Source: Actinospineispora eucalypti
GTDB taxonomy: Bacteria > Actinomycetota > Actinomycetes > Mycobacteriales > Pseudonocardiaceae
Assembly (NCBI GenBank): GCA_014208095.1
Contig: JACHMT010000005.1
Coordinates: 1,426,001-1,490,000, forward strand
Length of the DNA: 64,000 nucleotides
Direction: 5' to 3'
Position numbers and translations under genes: made by a program. Each line of letters starts with the position of its first letter. The stretch's first letter is position 1. Below the pieces are notes generated by a model, which was not told the origin of the DNA, searched no databases, and worked only from the letters and a program-made list of their open reading frames with translations. Positions 52,564-61,015 of this stretch are shown here, piece by piece.

Positions 52564-53310
52564 TCACGCGTCGGAAGGGTCGTCCGTCGGCAATTCAGTC
52601 CATTCGACCCCTAAATCTATTTCGACCGCTTTCTCTGTCCGCATTTCCCATTCGCGAACCATAGTGAGATTCGCCGAGTCTAGGTTGTCTAATACGGCGG
52701 AAAATCTACCGTCTTTCAGTACTTTAATCAATGCTTCCATCTTTAACTCTTCATCTGGAAGGGTAAGCGCCGCGTTTGCATGGTGCAAGGTTTCGCTTTT
52801 GGTTTCCTCTGATATAGTTAGGTGATTCTCAAGTTGAGCCTCCAGCTCGGCTAGAATGAAGCGTGAGTGCACTCCGTTTGCCATCCATAAAGTGCGCGTT
52901 TCTCTAACCTCTTTTCTGAAAAGTCGAGTGAACCGCTCATCTAGGGCATATAGGCAATATAGTCGCCAGACGTCGTAGTAATATGTGAGGCCAACTTTGG
53001 CATTCTGTCCTCTGACTGGGGTTTCACGGATGGGACTGCGTAAGGCCAGTGGCGCGAAGGTTCCGATCATTAACCCCAGCACCCAAGGGTCATTAGAAGC
53101 GACTACCCCAGTCTCAGCTGTCTTGGCTTGAACGAGACCTGCGACAACAGCCACAGAAATACCGCAATCCAATATAACTACCGTACTCCACCACCAAAAT
53201 GCTTTCAGTTTAACGTCCCCGAACGGGGCGCGCCTCCCGCGCAGGCTCAGCTCAATATTCGTGACAATTAGTGAACTAATTACGGCAATAAGGTAGGTCA
53301 TCGCGGCCAA
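52564..53310 (-). CDS. membrane protein encoded with a P-loop ATPase, candidate effector
   Basis: 248 residues, no family recognised. Three hydrophobic segments lie in the first 95 residues (TYLIAVISSLIVTNIELSL; FWWWSTVVILDCGISVAVVAGLV; PWVLGLMIGTFAPLAL). The remaining 150 are soluble, helical and charged (TRTLWMANGVHSRFILAELE; EEELKMEALIKVLKDG-like text). This small helix bundle plus cytoplasmic helices is the layout of many membrane-active immunity effectors. It starts six bases after the ATPase stop, so the two are cotranscribed. DNA is strongly AT-rich for this genome. Confidence 0.65.
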   Translation of the reverse strand: MAAMTYLIAVISSLIVTNIELSLRGRRAPFGDVKLKAFWWWSTVVILDCGISVAVVAGLVQAKTAETGVVASNDPWVLGLMIGTFAPLALRSPIRETPVRGQNAKVGLTYYYDVWRLYCLYALDERFTRLFRKEVRETRTLWMANGVHSRFILAELEAQLENHLTISEETKSETLHHANAALTLPDEELKMEALIKVLKDGRFSAVLDNLDSANLTMVREWEMRTEKAVEIDLGVEWTELPTDDPSDA

Positions 53311-53316
53311 CCCTCG

Positions 53317-55179
53317 TCACCGCAGCCGTTTATACGCAGTAACGCCATCGGCATCCACGGCCAGAACTTTCCCCTGCTTCAGCAGTTCTTCTATTGCTGC
53401 AGATACCTCCCCAAAGGGTCGACCCAAATTTACCACGAGTTCTCCAATAGAGACCGTAGAATGTTGTGAGTCGATCAGCTTGTTGACCTCGTCAATCACC
53501 GGATCTTGCGCTTTAACTAAGTCCTCGAAACGAGACAGCTTGAAAACAGGCGCCACGCGAAGGATTTGTAACACTTGCCGAGACGACTCAGCTACCACCA
53601 AGGGTGCCCCTTGCGCGCTCTCGGAATTTGTTCGGGGCCTCGTTCTCTTGGCTGCCAGCTGACCTTCTTGGAAGTCCAAGACTCTGAGGTTTTGTTTGAG
53701 CCGATACCCTGAATACTGACTCAAGTCCAATGTGTAGCATTCACTTTTCTCTCCTGCCACCTCGATGTCAGAAACGGCAGGGTCGACGAGGTGTATCAGC
53801 CTAGTTTCAAGTAGACGCGTAAGTACGTCGTACTCACTGGTGTTCTCGTCTTTATCTCTAAAGTCAATTCTAAAATAGGTATAATTCTTCTCGTCCACGC
53901 AAAATGCTCGAAGTCGATAGAATGCATTTGTAGTCTGCCTGGAAGCTCCGATATTCGAACCTAGATCTGTCTCCAGTTCGTCTATTCGAATTTTTGCTAT
54001 ATCGCCTGCAGCCTGATTAACGTCGGTAATCCCAACAGTGCGGCCAGATCTTCCTCGCGCCTTTCCGATAGAGGATGACGCGAGCACGAGAAAATCTCGC
54101 GGAACTCCGCCGCTTGCAAATGCCAACCGATCTACCGCTGGACGATTTATAATGTTGCTGATCGTGGCGATCCCGGCGTACTGACAGTAGGAGGTGAACA
54201 TGTCGTTCAGAAAGCCCACAGTTTCTCGGGGATTCTGAAGGCTGAGATCTAGTTCAACTAGAATTACATCGTGATCGGTCTGGAGTCCCGTTGGAGGATT
54301 TGGCCGATACCAGTGTGTCAGATGCTTAATTGAGGCAATCTTGAGCCAGGTGTTTGCATCCCTGGTGCATGAGTGAAGGAGGTTCAGCAAGTCGGCCTGG
54401 TAATGCCTTGGCACATAGTGGAAGTCATCAATAAATACAAATAACATGTTATCCATGCTATTTGTGGCTCTTCTAATTGCTCGTTGAACGTCAGGAAGGA
54501 GTGTATTAATCTGGGAGAACTTCGGCTCTGGTGCGATATACAGTTCCGCCAATGCCTGGTGGACTAATTCCAGGTCCCTAAAAAACTCGGAAGAGTTCAA
54601 CCGCCTTAGTCGTGATGCATCCTTCAGCGAGTCGATTATGTCGATTACAATCCGGATAAAGGTTCTATTTAAGCCCAGTGGGCCTAGAGGCTGCGCGTTA
54701 ATCCATACAGTGGTTGAGTCGTTGGAAACAGCCTTTCGGGACTCGACCAAAAGTGCGGTCTTGCCGGCGCCTCGTCTTCCGAATACCAAAGTATGCCGGG
54801 GGCCAAACGTAGCCGCTAAACTAGCAGTATTTCTCGGAATATAGGAGAGGCTCGGTTGCTTTTCGGATACTCTTGAGCGCGAAGACAGCAGTTGTATGAG
54901 CGCATCTATTCGACTATCTCTCAAATCGCGCACAGGTCCCGCAGGTGGCGCTACGTTGTCAGGTGCGGCTCTTACTGTCATGAAAACTTGAAAGGAGTCA
55001 TTTTTAAGTTCTTGCTCAAGTGTTAACGCGATATCCGAGGCGGCTTGAGCGTGTTCCCTTGGAACTGTGATGACGTAGATTCTTTCACCGCCGCTGCCCC
55101 GAGCAGCTAGGTCGATCGGAAAACCGAGCCGATTGCGAAACTCAGCCTTGATGGTCTCAGTTTCTGTCTCTGGCTCCAT
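53317..55179 (-). CDS. P-loop ATPase (AAA/STAND-like) with C-terminal winged helix, island cargo
   Basis: 620 residues. Residues 30-75 form a small alpha/beta region (ERIYVITVPREHAQAASDIALTL...FQVFMTVR). Walker A is FGRRGAGKTALL (134-141), Walker B MLFVFIDDFHY (D251, D252), and a further region near 300 (HDVILVELDLSLQNPRETVGFL) resembles the sensor part of Orc/Cdc6-type and STAND ATPases. The end (IGELVVNLGRPFGEVSAAIEELLKQGKVLAV) is a winged helix. ATG 55179 follows GGAGAAAA. A membrane partner follows. No known defence system matches to my knowledge, but an ATPase sensor with a membrane effector is a recurrent immune arrangement. AT-rich, so recently acquired. Confidence 0.7.
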   Translation of the reverse strand: MEPETETETIKAEFRNRLGFPIDLAARGSGGERIYVITVPREHAQAASDIALTLEQELKNDSFQVFMTVRAAPDNVAPPAGPVRDLRDSRIDALIQLLSSRSRVSEKQPSLSYIPRNTASLAATFGPRHTLVFGRRGAGKTALLVESRKAVSNDSTTVWINAQPLGPLGLNRTFIRIVIDIIDSLKDASRLRRLNSSEFFRDLELVHQALAELYIAPEPKFSQINTLLPDVQRAIRRATNSMDNMLFVFIDDFHYVPRHYQADLLNLLHSCTRDANTWLKIASIKHLTHWYRPNPPTGLQTDHDVILVELDLSLQNPRETVGFLNDMFTSYCQYAGIATISNIINRPAVDRLAFASGGVPRDFLVLASSSIGKARGRSGRTVGITDVNQAAGDIAKIRIDELETDLGSNIGASRQTTNAFYRLRAFCVDEKNYTYFRIDFRDKDENTSEYDVLTRLLETRLIHLVDPAVSDIEVAGEKSECYTLDLSQYSGYRLKQNLRVLDFQEGQLAAKRTRPRTNSESAQGAPLVVAESSRQVLQILRVAPVFKLSRFEDLVKAQDPVIDEVNKLIDSQHSTVSIGELVVNLGRPFGEVSAAIEELLKQGKVLAVDADGVTAYKRLR

Positions 55180-55813
55180 GCTTTTTCTCCGGGTTCTTGA
55201 CGGGTGTGGCGATAAGATGGATAGGATACTTGCGGAGGTGCCAAAAGTCTTTACTCCATGCGATTGATCAGGCTCCAGCGGTGGTGACCAGGAGTCGACC
55301 AACTGACCAAGGCTGCCTGGTGGGTTCGCCACGGGCCACCGCCGGACACCGAAAGTCAATGTGGTTTGCGCGTCCCATCAGATTTAGGCGCTGGTGGCGA
55401 GCTGGCTGATTGGGTGTAGTAGCGACGTGTCGTCTCCTGCAGTTAGGGCCGCTCGCCGGGTTCGCAGGCCCCACGACGAGGCAGATCCGTTGATTTTCCC
55501 GGGCGTATGCGCGGGAAGTGGATCCGTTTCCGTGTGGTCACGCGTGCCGCGTGCCAGGTTTCGGTCCATCGACGGAGTCGGTGTGCGCAGTCACAGCATT
55601 GGGGCCACAGTGGTGTGCTTCTGGGTGCTGCCGACGTGAATTGGGCGCCGCACAATGCCCGGTAAGTCCCGTGGCGGGCTTTGTGCGTGGCGGCGAACTG
55701 GCGAAAGTGACGCAGTGCTCGATCTGACCGGCTGAGGCGATCCACAGTACGTACCGGGGTGAGTTTTCCGGCGTTGCCCAAGGGTCTCGCGATGAATCAC
55801 CCCCAAGAACCGT
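55180..55813. other. 634-base gap upstream of the ATPase operon
   Basis: Several short frames exist on both strands, but none has a recognisable family, a good start and codon structure together. G+C returns to the genome level at about 55260, so the left boundary of the AT-rich module lies close to the ATPase start. Confidence 0.35.
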
Positions 55814-55922
55814 GATCAAACTGTTGCCGCTCTGCTGGCCGACCAAGATCGGCGAGCCGGCGACACGAGCGCGCACCAGGGGATCAAGAAGCGCCTTGCC
55901 GAGGCAGAGACGCGGCTGCGGA

Positions 55923-56237
55923 GGCTCCGGGAGGCGATCGAGGCCGGTGCGCATCCCGAAGCTCTGGTCGACTCGATCAACGAGGCACAGGCGCAGCATG
56001 CGGCCGCACGCGCCGAGCTGGGCGCGGTGGGTCCGGCGCCGGATCTGATGTCGGACGCCGAGCTGTACGCGCGGCTAGACGCGCTGAGCGAGATCAAAGA
56101 GGCGCTGAACAGGGCGAATCCCGCCCGCTTGCAGAAGATCTACGCCGATGTGCGCCTTGAGCCGGTGTACGACCCCGAGGCCAAGGCGGTGGATGCGAGC
56201 ATCCGACCCCTTGGAGGGGTAGTGCCTGTGTCCGAGG
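55923..56237 (+). repeat. 315-bp direct repeat, copy 1 (recombinase tail)
   Basis: It aligns with 60128-60442 without any insertion or deletion (constant offset 4205) at roughly nine of ten positions by eye. The repeats flank a cargo segment with the pentapeptide, zinc-ribbon, membrane and EVE-nuclease genes, and could recombine to delete it. Confidence 0.8.
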
Positions 56238-56261
56238 CCCGAGTTCCACATTATTCACCCG
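56228..56261 (+). repeat. 34-bp direct repeat, copy C (att-like)
   Basis: GTGTCCGAGG to CACATTATTCACCCG, nearly identical to copy A at 50335-50368, 5.9 kb away. It lies at the 3' end of recombinase remnant 3. Confidence 0.55.
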
Positions 56262-56307
56262 TGTCCCGTTGGCTTGACTGGTGCCTGTGCTCGGATCACG
56301 CCAACGG

Positions 56308-56937
56308 TTAGCCGCAGCTCGGAGCGCGTTGGCCTGCCGGGAGAGGAGTGCCTGTTACGAGCGTTCCGGGTGGCACCGCGATCGTCGCGCCGGTGATTTC
56401 GGCACCGCTCAGCTCGGCGCCGGTGAGATCTGCTGTATCCAGACAAGCCCCTCGGAGGTCCGCGCCGCGAAGATCGGCGCCGCGCAGGGAGGCGCCTGCC
56501 AAGTTTGCGTTGCGAAGCGAGGTGCCCGGTGCGTCAACTCCTGCCAGATCTCGTCCATGCAGATTGACTGCGGACAGATCAGCGCCGGCGAGACGCGCGC
56601 CGCGAAGATCACCCGTGAGGTTACTGGCTGAAATGCGGTGGCCCCGCAAATCCAGGGCGTTCCCGGGCCTGGCTGACGTCCGCGACCACGGCATGACACC
56701 CTGTAGAGCGAACAGCGCCATTACCGCTACGGCGCCGATGACTGCGACGACTGCGGCGCTCTGCCGTGCGCGGCGCGAACGTAGCAACTCAGCCGCTGTG
56801 AAGAGTAGGGCTGCGAGGGCGGAGCTGGCGGTTATGATCGCGCCGAGCAGCCCGAAGACCTGCCCGGCGACGGCCACCAGCACGATGGCGACGAGCGGCC
56901 AGATCCAGATTGATACCTGCCGAGCCCTGGTGGACAT
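56308..56937 (-). CDS. membrane-anchored pentapeptide-repeat protein
   Basis: 209 residues from ATG 56937 (upstream in-frame starts to 56985 possible). Two or three N-terminal helices (VSIWIWPLVAIVLVAVAGQ; LLGAIITASSALAALLFTA; SAAVVAVIGAVAVMALFAL) are followed by about 17 pentapeptide repeats A(D/N)LxG (LTGDLRGARLAGADLSAVNL; LAGASLRGADLRGADLRGA), which fold as a right-handed quadrilateral beta-helix. Some pentapeptide proteins mimic DNA or act in immunity, while others are structural; membrane-bound forms like this have no settled role. It is convergent with recombinase remnant 3. Confidence 0.75.
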   Translation of the reverse strand: MSTRARQVSIWIWPLVAIVLVAVAGQVFGLLGAIITASSALAALLFTAAELLRSRRARQSAAVVAVIGAVAVMALFALQGVMPWSRTSARPGNALDLRGHRISASNLTGDLRGARLAGADLSAVNLHGRDLAGVDAPGTSLRNANLAGASLRGADLRGADLRGACLDTADLTGAELSGAEITGATIAVPPGTLVTGTPLPAGQRAPSCG

Positions 56938-57033
56938 CAGTCGACATGATTCCATGCAGATGACGGCTGACAAGAACGATGTCACCTCCTACGATTTCCG
57001 CAGGTCGGGAGGGACGTGAGGGACGGAGCCGGT

Positions 57034-57183
57034 ATGCGTAACTCGCCGGGACCCACGCCACCAGGCGATCCGGGGGCCGAGGTGCGTCGGACGGTCCGTT
57101 GCCCGGAATGCGGTAGTCGAGCGGACTGGCGCGGCTACGTGTACAGATGCATCGCTGGCCACGAGTTCGAGCACCCCGAGTAG
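57034..57183 (+). CDS. small zinc-ribbon protein
   Basis: 49 residues. TVRCPECGSRADWRGYVYRC followed by IAGHEFEHPE has C-x-x-C then Cys and His, a single zinc knuckle; the first 25 residues are Pro/Gly-rich. GGAG lies upstream of ATG 57034. Its stop is three bases before the start of the membrane protein gene, so they form an operon. Function unknown. Confidence 0.6.
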   Translation: MRNSPGPTPPGDPGAEVRRTVRCPECGSRADWRGYVYRCIAGHEFEHPE

Positions 57184-57186
57184 GCG

Positions 57187-58269
57187 ATGGCCGATCTGTC
57201 GCAACTCGGGTCCACCGCCAAGGACTCGATTGGTCGCTACTTCAGCCTCGTAAGCGCGTTGCCGTCGGCAATGCTGGTTTCCTGGGTGGTGCTGCTGGTC
57301 GGCAGCGGTGCATGGAGCCGCCAGCCGGATCTGAATGCGGCGTTGCGTACCTTTGGCGAACTCAGTGTCGGCGGAGGTGCCGGTCTTATACTTGCAAGCC
57401 TCGCTCTGGGAGCCATTCTCCACCCCGTGCAGTACGCGTTCGTCCAGTTCTTGGAGGGCTACTGGGGTATTTCGCGGCTGGCACGTCGAATGCGATTCAT
57501 TCGGATGAAGCACCACTGGAAGCGACTGCGCGACCTGCGGCTGGAATCCATGCGGCTCGCAGATCAGATCGTCAATACGGATCAAATCCCGAAGGACGCT
57601 CCAGACGGGGACCGTATACGCACGGAGCGTGCGCTCATCGAACTTCACGCTGTGCGCCAGGAAATCAACAGGGTCACCGCCGCTGCTCCGCCGAATCTGG
57701 ATGCGATCATGCCCACTCGCCTGGGCAATGTCCTGCGCTACTACGAGCGCGAGGTGGGGAGGCCGTACGGTATAACAACTGTAACGGCTGTCCCGTTCCT
57801 GTCGCGGACAGCGGCGCCTGGGGACATGGATTATGTGAACGACCAGCGGTCGCAACTTGACTTGGCTGTGCGCATGTCGATCGTCGCTTTCATCGCGACG
57901 GGGCTGACCGTGATGTTTCTCGCGCGGCACGGCCTCTGGCTGTTGGTGGCGCTTGTTCCGTACGCTGCCGCGTATTTGGCCTACCGTGGAGCGGTTGTTA
58001 TCGCTGGCGAGTACGGTCGGGCGCTGGGCGTGCTCGTTACGCTTAACCGGTTTGAGCTCTATGACCGCTTGCGCCTGCCGCCCGTCTTGAGCACTGAGGA
58101 GGAGCGCAGGCGGAACAAGGATTTGATGAGGTTTCTTGAGCATGGGTCGGTGATGGAGCGGTCGCTGGCATATCGTGCGGTGGAACTTGACCAGGGGCCT
58201 GCACCCGGGCAGGGCGACCCTGCTTCCGGGGTGCCATCCGGCGATCGCGGAGACCCCTCCAACGACTGA
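57187..58269 (+). CDS. unknown membrane protein paired with a zinc-ribbon protein
   Basis: 360 residues. Helices are near residues 24-40 (LPSAMLVSWVVLLVG), 60-80 (GGGAGLILASLALGAIL), 226-245 (MSIVAFIATGLTVMFLARHG) and 247-270 (LWLLVALVPYAAAYLAYRGAVV), with a 140-residue cytoplasmic segment between the second and third rich in Arg (RLARRMRFIRMKHHWKRLRD) and a soluble C-terminal 80 residues. Two helix pairs around a basic loop recalls channel-like stress or immunity proteins, but no family is recognised. Confidence 0.65.
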   Translation: MADLSQLGSTAKDSIGRYFSLVSALPSAMLVSWVVLLVGSGAWSRQPDLNAALRTFGELSVGGGAGLILASLALGAILHPVQYAFVQFLEGYWGISRLARRMRFIRMKHHWKRLRDLRLESMRLADQIVNTDQIPKDAPDGDRIRTERALIELHAVRQEINRVTAAAPPNLDAIMPTRLGNVLRYYEREVGRPYGITTVTAVPFLSRTAAPGDMDYVNDQRSQLDLAVRMSIVAFIATGLTVMFLARHGLWLLVALVPYAAAYLAYRGAVVIAGEYGRALGVLVTLNRFELYDRLRLPPVLSTEEERRRNKDLMRFLEHGSVMERSLAYRAVELDQGPAPGQGDPASGVPSGDRGDPSND

Positions 58270-58389
58270 CTTGAGAACGTTGCACTTGGGATAGGCGATC
58301 GCCGACTGCTCATGGGACGACGAAAGAGCGATCGGGGAGTAGCCGGAAGACCCTCCTCAACAGGACACAGATGCTGCAAGCTTCCCCTT

Positions 58390-59409
58390 GTGGCGACAAA
58401 TACGTGGTGGACGGATCACAGTGATCAGCGGTACTGGATGGAGATCACCCACAGAGCGGACATCGGTGGCAATCTGCATGCGCCGAAACTCGACGAAGGC
58501 CGCTGGTCATACGACCTGGTCAGCTAGGTGCAGCCGGGAGATCGGGTACTGCATTGGTCGAGCCCACGCCGCACAGTGGTCGGCTGGTCGGACGTGGTCG
58601 GTGTAACCACGACGGTGCCTGAGTACACCTGGCAACCCCGTGGCCTGTCGGGGCGTGCACTGTCTGGTCCAAGGACCGGGGAGGGTTGGGTAGTCCCAAT
58701 TGGCGGTTTTCGGGCGTTCCGCACGCAGCCCACGCTCACCTCGCTGCTCCCGCTGCTCGACGACTTGATGGGAATGAAGGAGATTCTGGAATCGAAATAC
58801 GGGGAACCGATATACTTCCCCTTTTATCGCTATGCGGGAGCGCAAATACGTACCCAGCAAGCGTACTTCGTGAAGTTTCCTGTCGAATTGTTCGATGTAA
58901 TTCCAGATGTCTCTGCGGCAAGGTTGAGGGCGGATGACCAGATGGAAGATGTCGATATAGTTGAAGACTTCCAGCCGCGTGGGAAGTCTGCTCCATCAGG
59001 GCGCACGACGCGAGTTCAAGATCCTAAGCTTCGGGTAGCCATTGAGCACCGTGCTTTGGACGTAGCGCTCGACTACTACAGGCGGATCGGCGGCAGGGAT
59101 CCTAAAGAGCTTGGAAAAGCGTACGACCTAGCGGTAAATGTCGATGGTGTCGAGCGTCACTGTGAGGTAAAAGGCAGTTCGATGCTCATTGATTGCGTAG
59201 AGTTGACAATCAACGAGGTAGCGCATGGGAGTCGTCGCGATAATGTTGATCTCATAGTGGTCGATGGTATTGAGGCTTCTCGCGATAGGTCGACTGGGGA
59301 GATCTTGGCGTCTGGCGGATCCATGCGCATCTGGACCAACTGGACACCGGAGAAGGAAGCCCTTACCGCTCGGCGCTTCAGTTCTACGCTGCCTTTAAGC
59401 TGTGACTGA
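58390..59409 (+). pseudogene. EVE-like/DUF3883 nuclease interrupted by an in-frame amber codon
   Basis: GTG 58390 opens TNTWWTDHSDQRYWMEITHR, then KLDEGRWSYDLVS, TAG at 58525-58527 (codon 46), then VQPGDRVLHWSSPRRTVVGW in the same frame. This stretch resembles an EVE/PUA-type domain, and related proteins carry Glu where TAG stands, one G-to-T change away. The C-terminal half is a DUF3883-type PD-(D/E)xK domain with D246 and HCEVKGSS (E259, K261). EVE-nuclease fusions are known as restriction factors for modified DNA. A restart at GTG 58528 could give a nuclease without an intact reader domain. Flanked by the membrane gene and recombinase tail 4. Confidence 0.65.
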
Positions 59410-59946
59410 TAGTGCCTGTGAAAATCCTGCCCCCATGGTCTGCGGATCAGAAAAGCGACATGCATTTTTGCATGCAACTGAAGCGACTACCGGCCTAACG
59501 CCGACGACCTGACTCCGGTAAGCCGCCGCTAAGGGCACGGATGCTGACACGGCTAGTCTCGGGGTAGTCCTTCCGTGACCGTGCTTGACTTTCCCGTCAG
59601 GCGTGCGATGGAGCCGACGGCCAACGTCTCCCAGGGGTGCCGGTCCTGGCACACCGTTGCGTGACTGCGCCGCCGGTGGGCCTGCTGCGCAGACTCGGGT
59701 GATTAGCTCGCGAACTGCTCTGGCATATCGCTCAAGCGACTCCTGACCGCCGTCCCGGTCAAGCTTGGCGATCACAGTTCGCAGTTGGTCAGCGATCTTG
59801 CGAAGGCGCGCGTAGTCCGGCGGGTGATCGCCAGCGTCGCCCGAGTCAACGCCAGCTTTGATCGCTTCCTTCACGAGCTTCTCGACCTTGGCTTGAGATT
59901 GAGTGCGCGAGCTTGGGTTGGGTGGCTTGCGGCGCTTCGAGGTCAC
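59395..59946 (-). CDS. hypothetical basic protein
   Basis: Up to 183 residues from GTG 59946. The first 95 look genuine: VEKLVKEAIKAGVDSGDAGD, then ARLRKIADQLRTVIAKLDRD and LERYARAVRELITRVCAAG form amphipathic helices. The remainder is low-complexity and runs over the end of the convergent EVE gene, so the true 3' end may have been changed by deletion. No family recognised. Confidence 0.4.
   Translation of the reverse strand: MTSKRRKPPNPSSRTQSQAKVEKLVKEAIKAGVDSGDAGDHPPDYARLRKIADQLRTVIAKLDRDGGQESLERYARAVRELITRVCAAGPPAAQSRNGVPGPAPLGDVGRRLHRTPDGKVKHGHGRTTPRLAVSASVPLAAAYRSQVVGVRPVVASVACKNACRFSDPQTMGAGFSQALSVTA
59459..59474. terminator. hairpin after the EVE-nuclease gene
   Basis: CATGCA and TGCATG around TTTT form a perfect 6-bp stem 49 bases after the gene stop. 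Weak by itself; position fits a terminator. Confidence 0.4.
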
Positions 59947-60127
59947 GAAATATGAATCGAACCGCAGGCCGAGGCTGTTTCGCTGTGTTCGAGGAGATCT
60001 CCGACGGCCTTAGCAGCGTCGGGGCCTCTACGGCCCAGTGGCTGGTAGACAGCTTTCATGTCGTTAGGTACCGCTGTTCCTGCCACGGCCGTCTTGTTCC
60101 GTACTCGGTGTAGGTGTCGCCTTCACG

Positions 60128-60555
60128 GGCTCCGGGAGGCGATCGAAGCCGGTGCGCATCCGGCTGCGCTGGTCGACTCGATCAATGAGGCGCAGGCGCA
60201 GCGGGCGGCCGCACGCGCCGAGCTGGACGCGGTGGGTCCGGCGCCGGACCTGATGTCCGACGCCGAGTTGTACGCACGGCTGGACTCGGTGAGCGACATC
60301 AAAGCGGAGCTGAGCAGGGCGAATCCGGCCCGCTTGCAGAGGATCTATGCCGACGTGCGGCTTGAGCTGGTGTACGACCCCGACGCCAAGGCGGTGGATG
60401 CGAGCATCCGACCCCTTGGAGGGGTAGTGCCTGTGTCCGAGGGGGGACTCGGAAACGTAGAAGTTGCACACCCGCGCAAAACGAGTGTGCATGCGGCCAA
60501 CCCTAGTGCAGAACCCTACTCACGCGGAGCGACAGCGACTGTCGGCTCGCTGTGA
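60128..60555 (+). pseudogene. large serine recombinase, C-terminal remnant 4, with 315-bp repeat copy 2
   Basis: From 60128 LREAIEAGAHPAALVDSINE, EAQAQRAAARAELDAVG, LMSDAELYARLDSVSDIK and IYADVRLELVYDPDAKAV repeat remnant 3 without gaps to 60442 (VPVSEGG). The reading frame then continues through unrelated sequence to 60555. No start, resolvase domain or zinc ribbon is present; the segment before 60128 is unrelated. Confidence 0.7.
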
Positions 60556-61015
60556 CGGCCATACGACGTTCCAGAACGGTGAAATTGCACGCTGACCGGC
60601 CTGACGGCCTGTATCCGGCCTACAGGCGGATGACCGCCGTGAGCGGCGCCGGGTTCGCCGGCCTGCAGCGGGGTGATCGCGACCGGCATGATCAGCCTGC
60701 CGACGCAGTCCCCGGTACGGGAGCTTGCCCAGCCCGCTGATTAAGAGTCGGCTTGATCAACTGTCGGAGGATGTCGATCTTTCTCGCTTGATGCCGTTTT
60801 GGCTGGTCAGGTCCTATGGCCCGTGCTCCTGGTGATGGCCGGTGTTGCATGCTGTCGGTCTTCTCGGGCGCGCCTCGGGCGCGGCGAGTGCTCGTTTGTC
60901 CGTCGTGCCACCGCGGAGAATGGGTCTGCGCTCTGGGTGGTCTTGGCGTCTCGGGCACAACTCGGGCGCGAGAGCTTGATCCGGATCAGTCGCCAGACCG
61001 AGGAGTGTGACATCT
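60556..61015. other. 460-base gap with the second copy of a 26-bp repeat
   Basis: 60739-60764 matches 5247-5272 at 23 of 26 positions. The plus frame around it reads LIKSRLDQLSEDVDLSRLMP, which could be the end of a lost gene. Otherwise no convincing gene. Confidence 0.35.

Larger units (their letters stand above)
55814..56311 (+). pseudogene. large serine recombinase, C-terminal remnant 3
   Basis: The longest tail: DQTVAALLADQDRRAGDTSA, then LAEAETRLRRLREAIEAGAH, DSINEAQAQHAAARAEL, LMSDAELYARLDALSEIK, IYADVRLEPVYDPEAKAV and IRPLGGVVPVSEARVPH to a stop at 56311. It starts with the segment that follows the zinc ribbon in intact recombinases, with no resolvase domain before it. Its last 315 bases before copy C are duplicated in remnant 4. 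Confidence 0.7.

Noticed and set aside
55180..55813. Short open frames on both strands as genes of the ATPase module
   Set aside because: None has a good start, ribosome-binding site and coherent protein character; several overlap each other on opposite strands.
60421..60480. tRNA 3' half as attachment site at recombinase tail 4
   Set aside because: GTGTCCGAGG and following bases do not fold into a T-arm and acceptor, and no tRNA gene is visible nearby.
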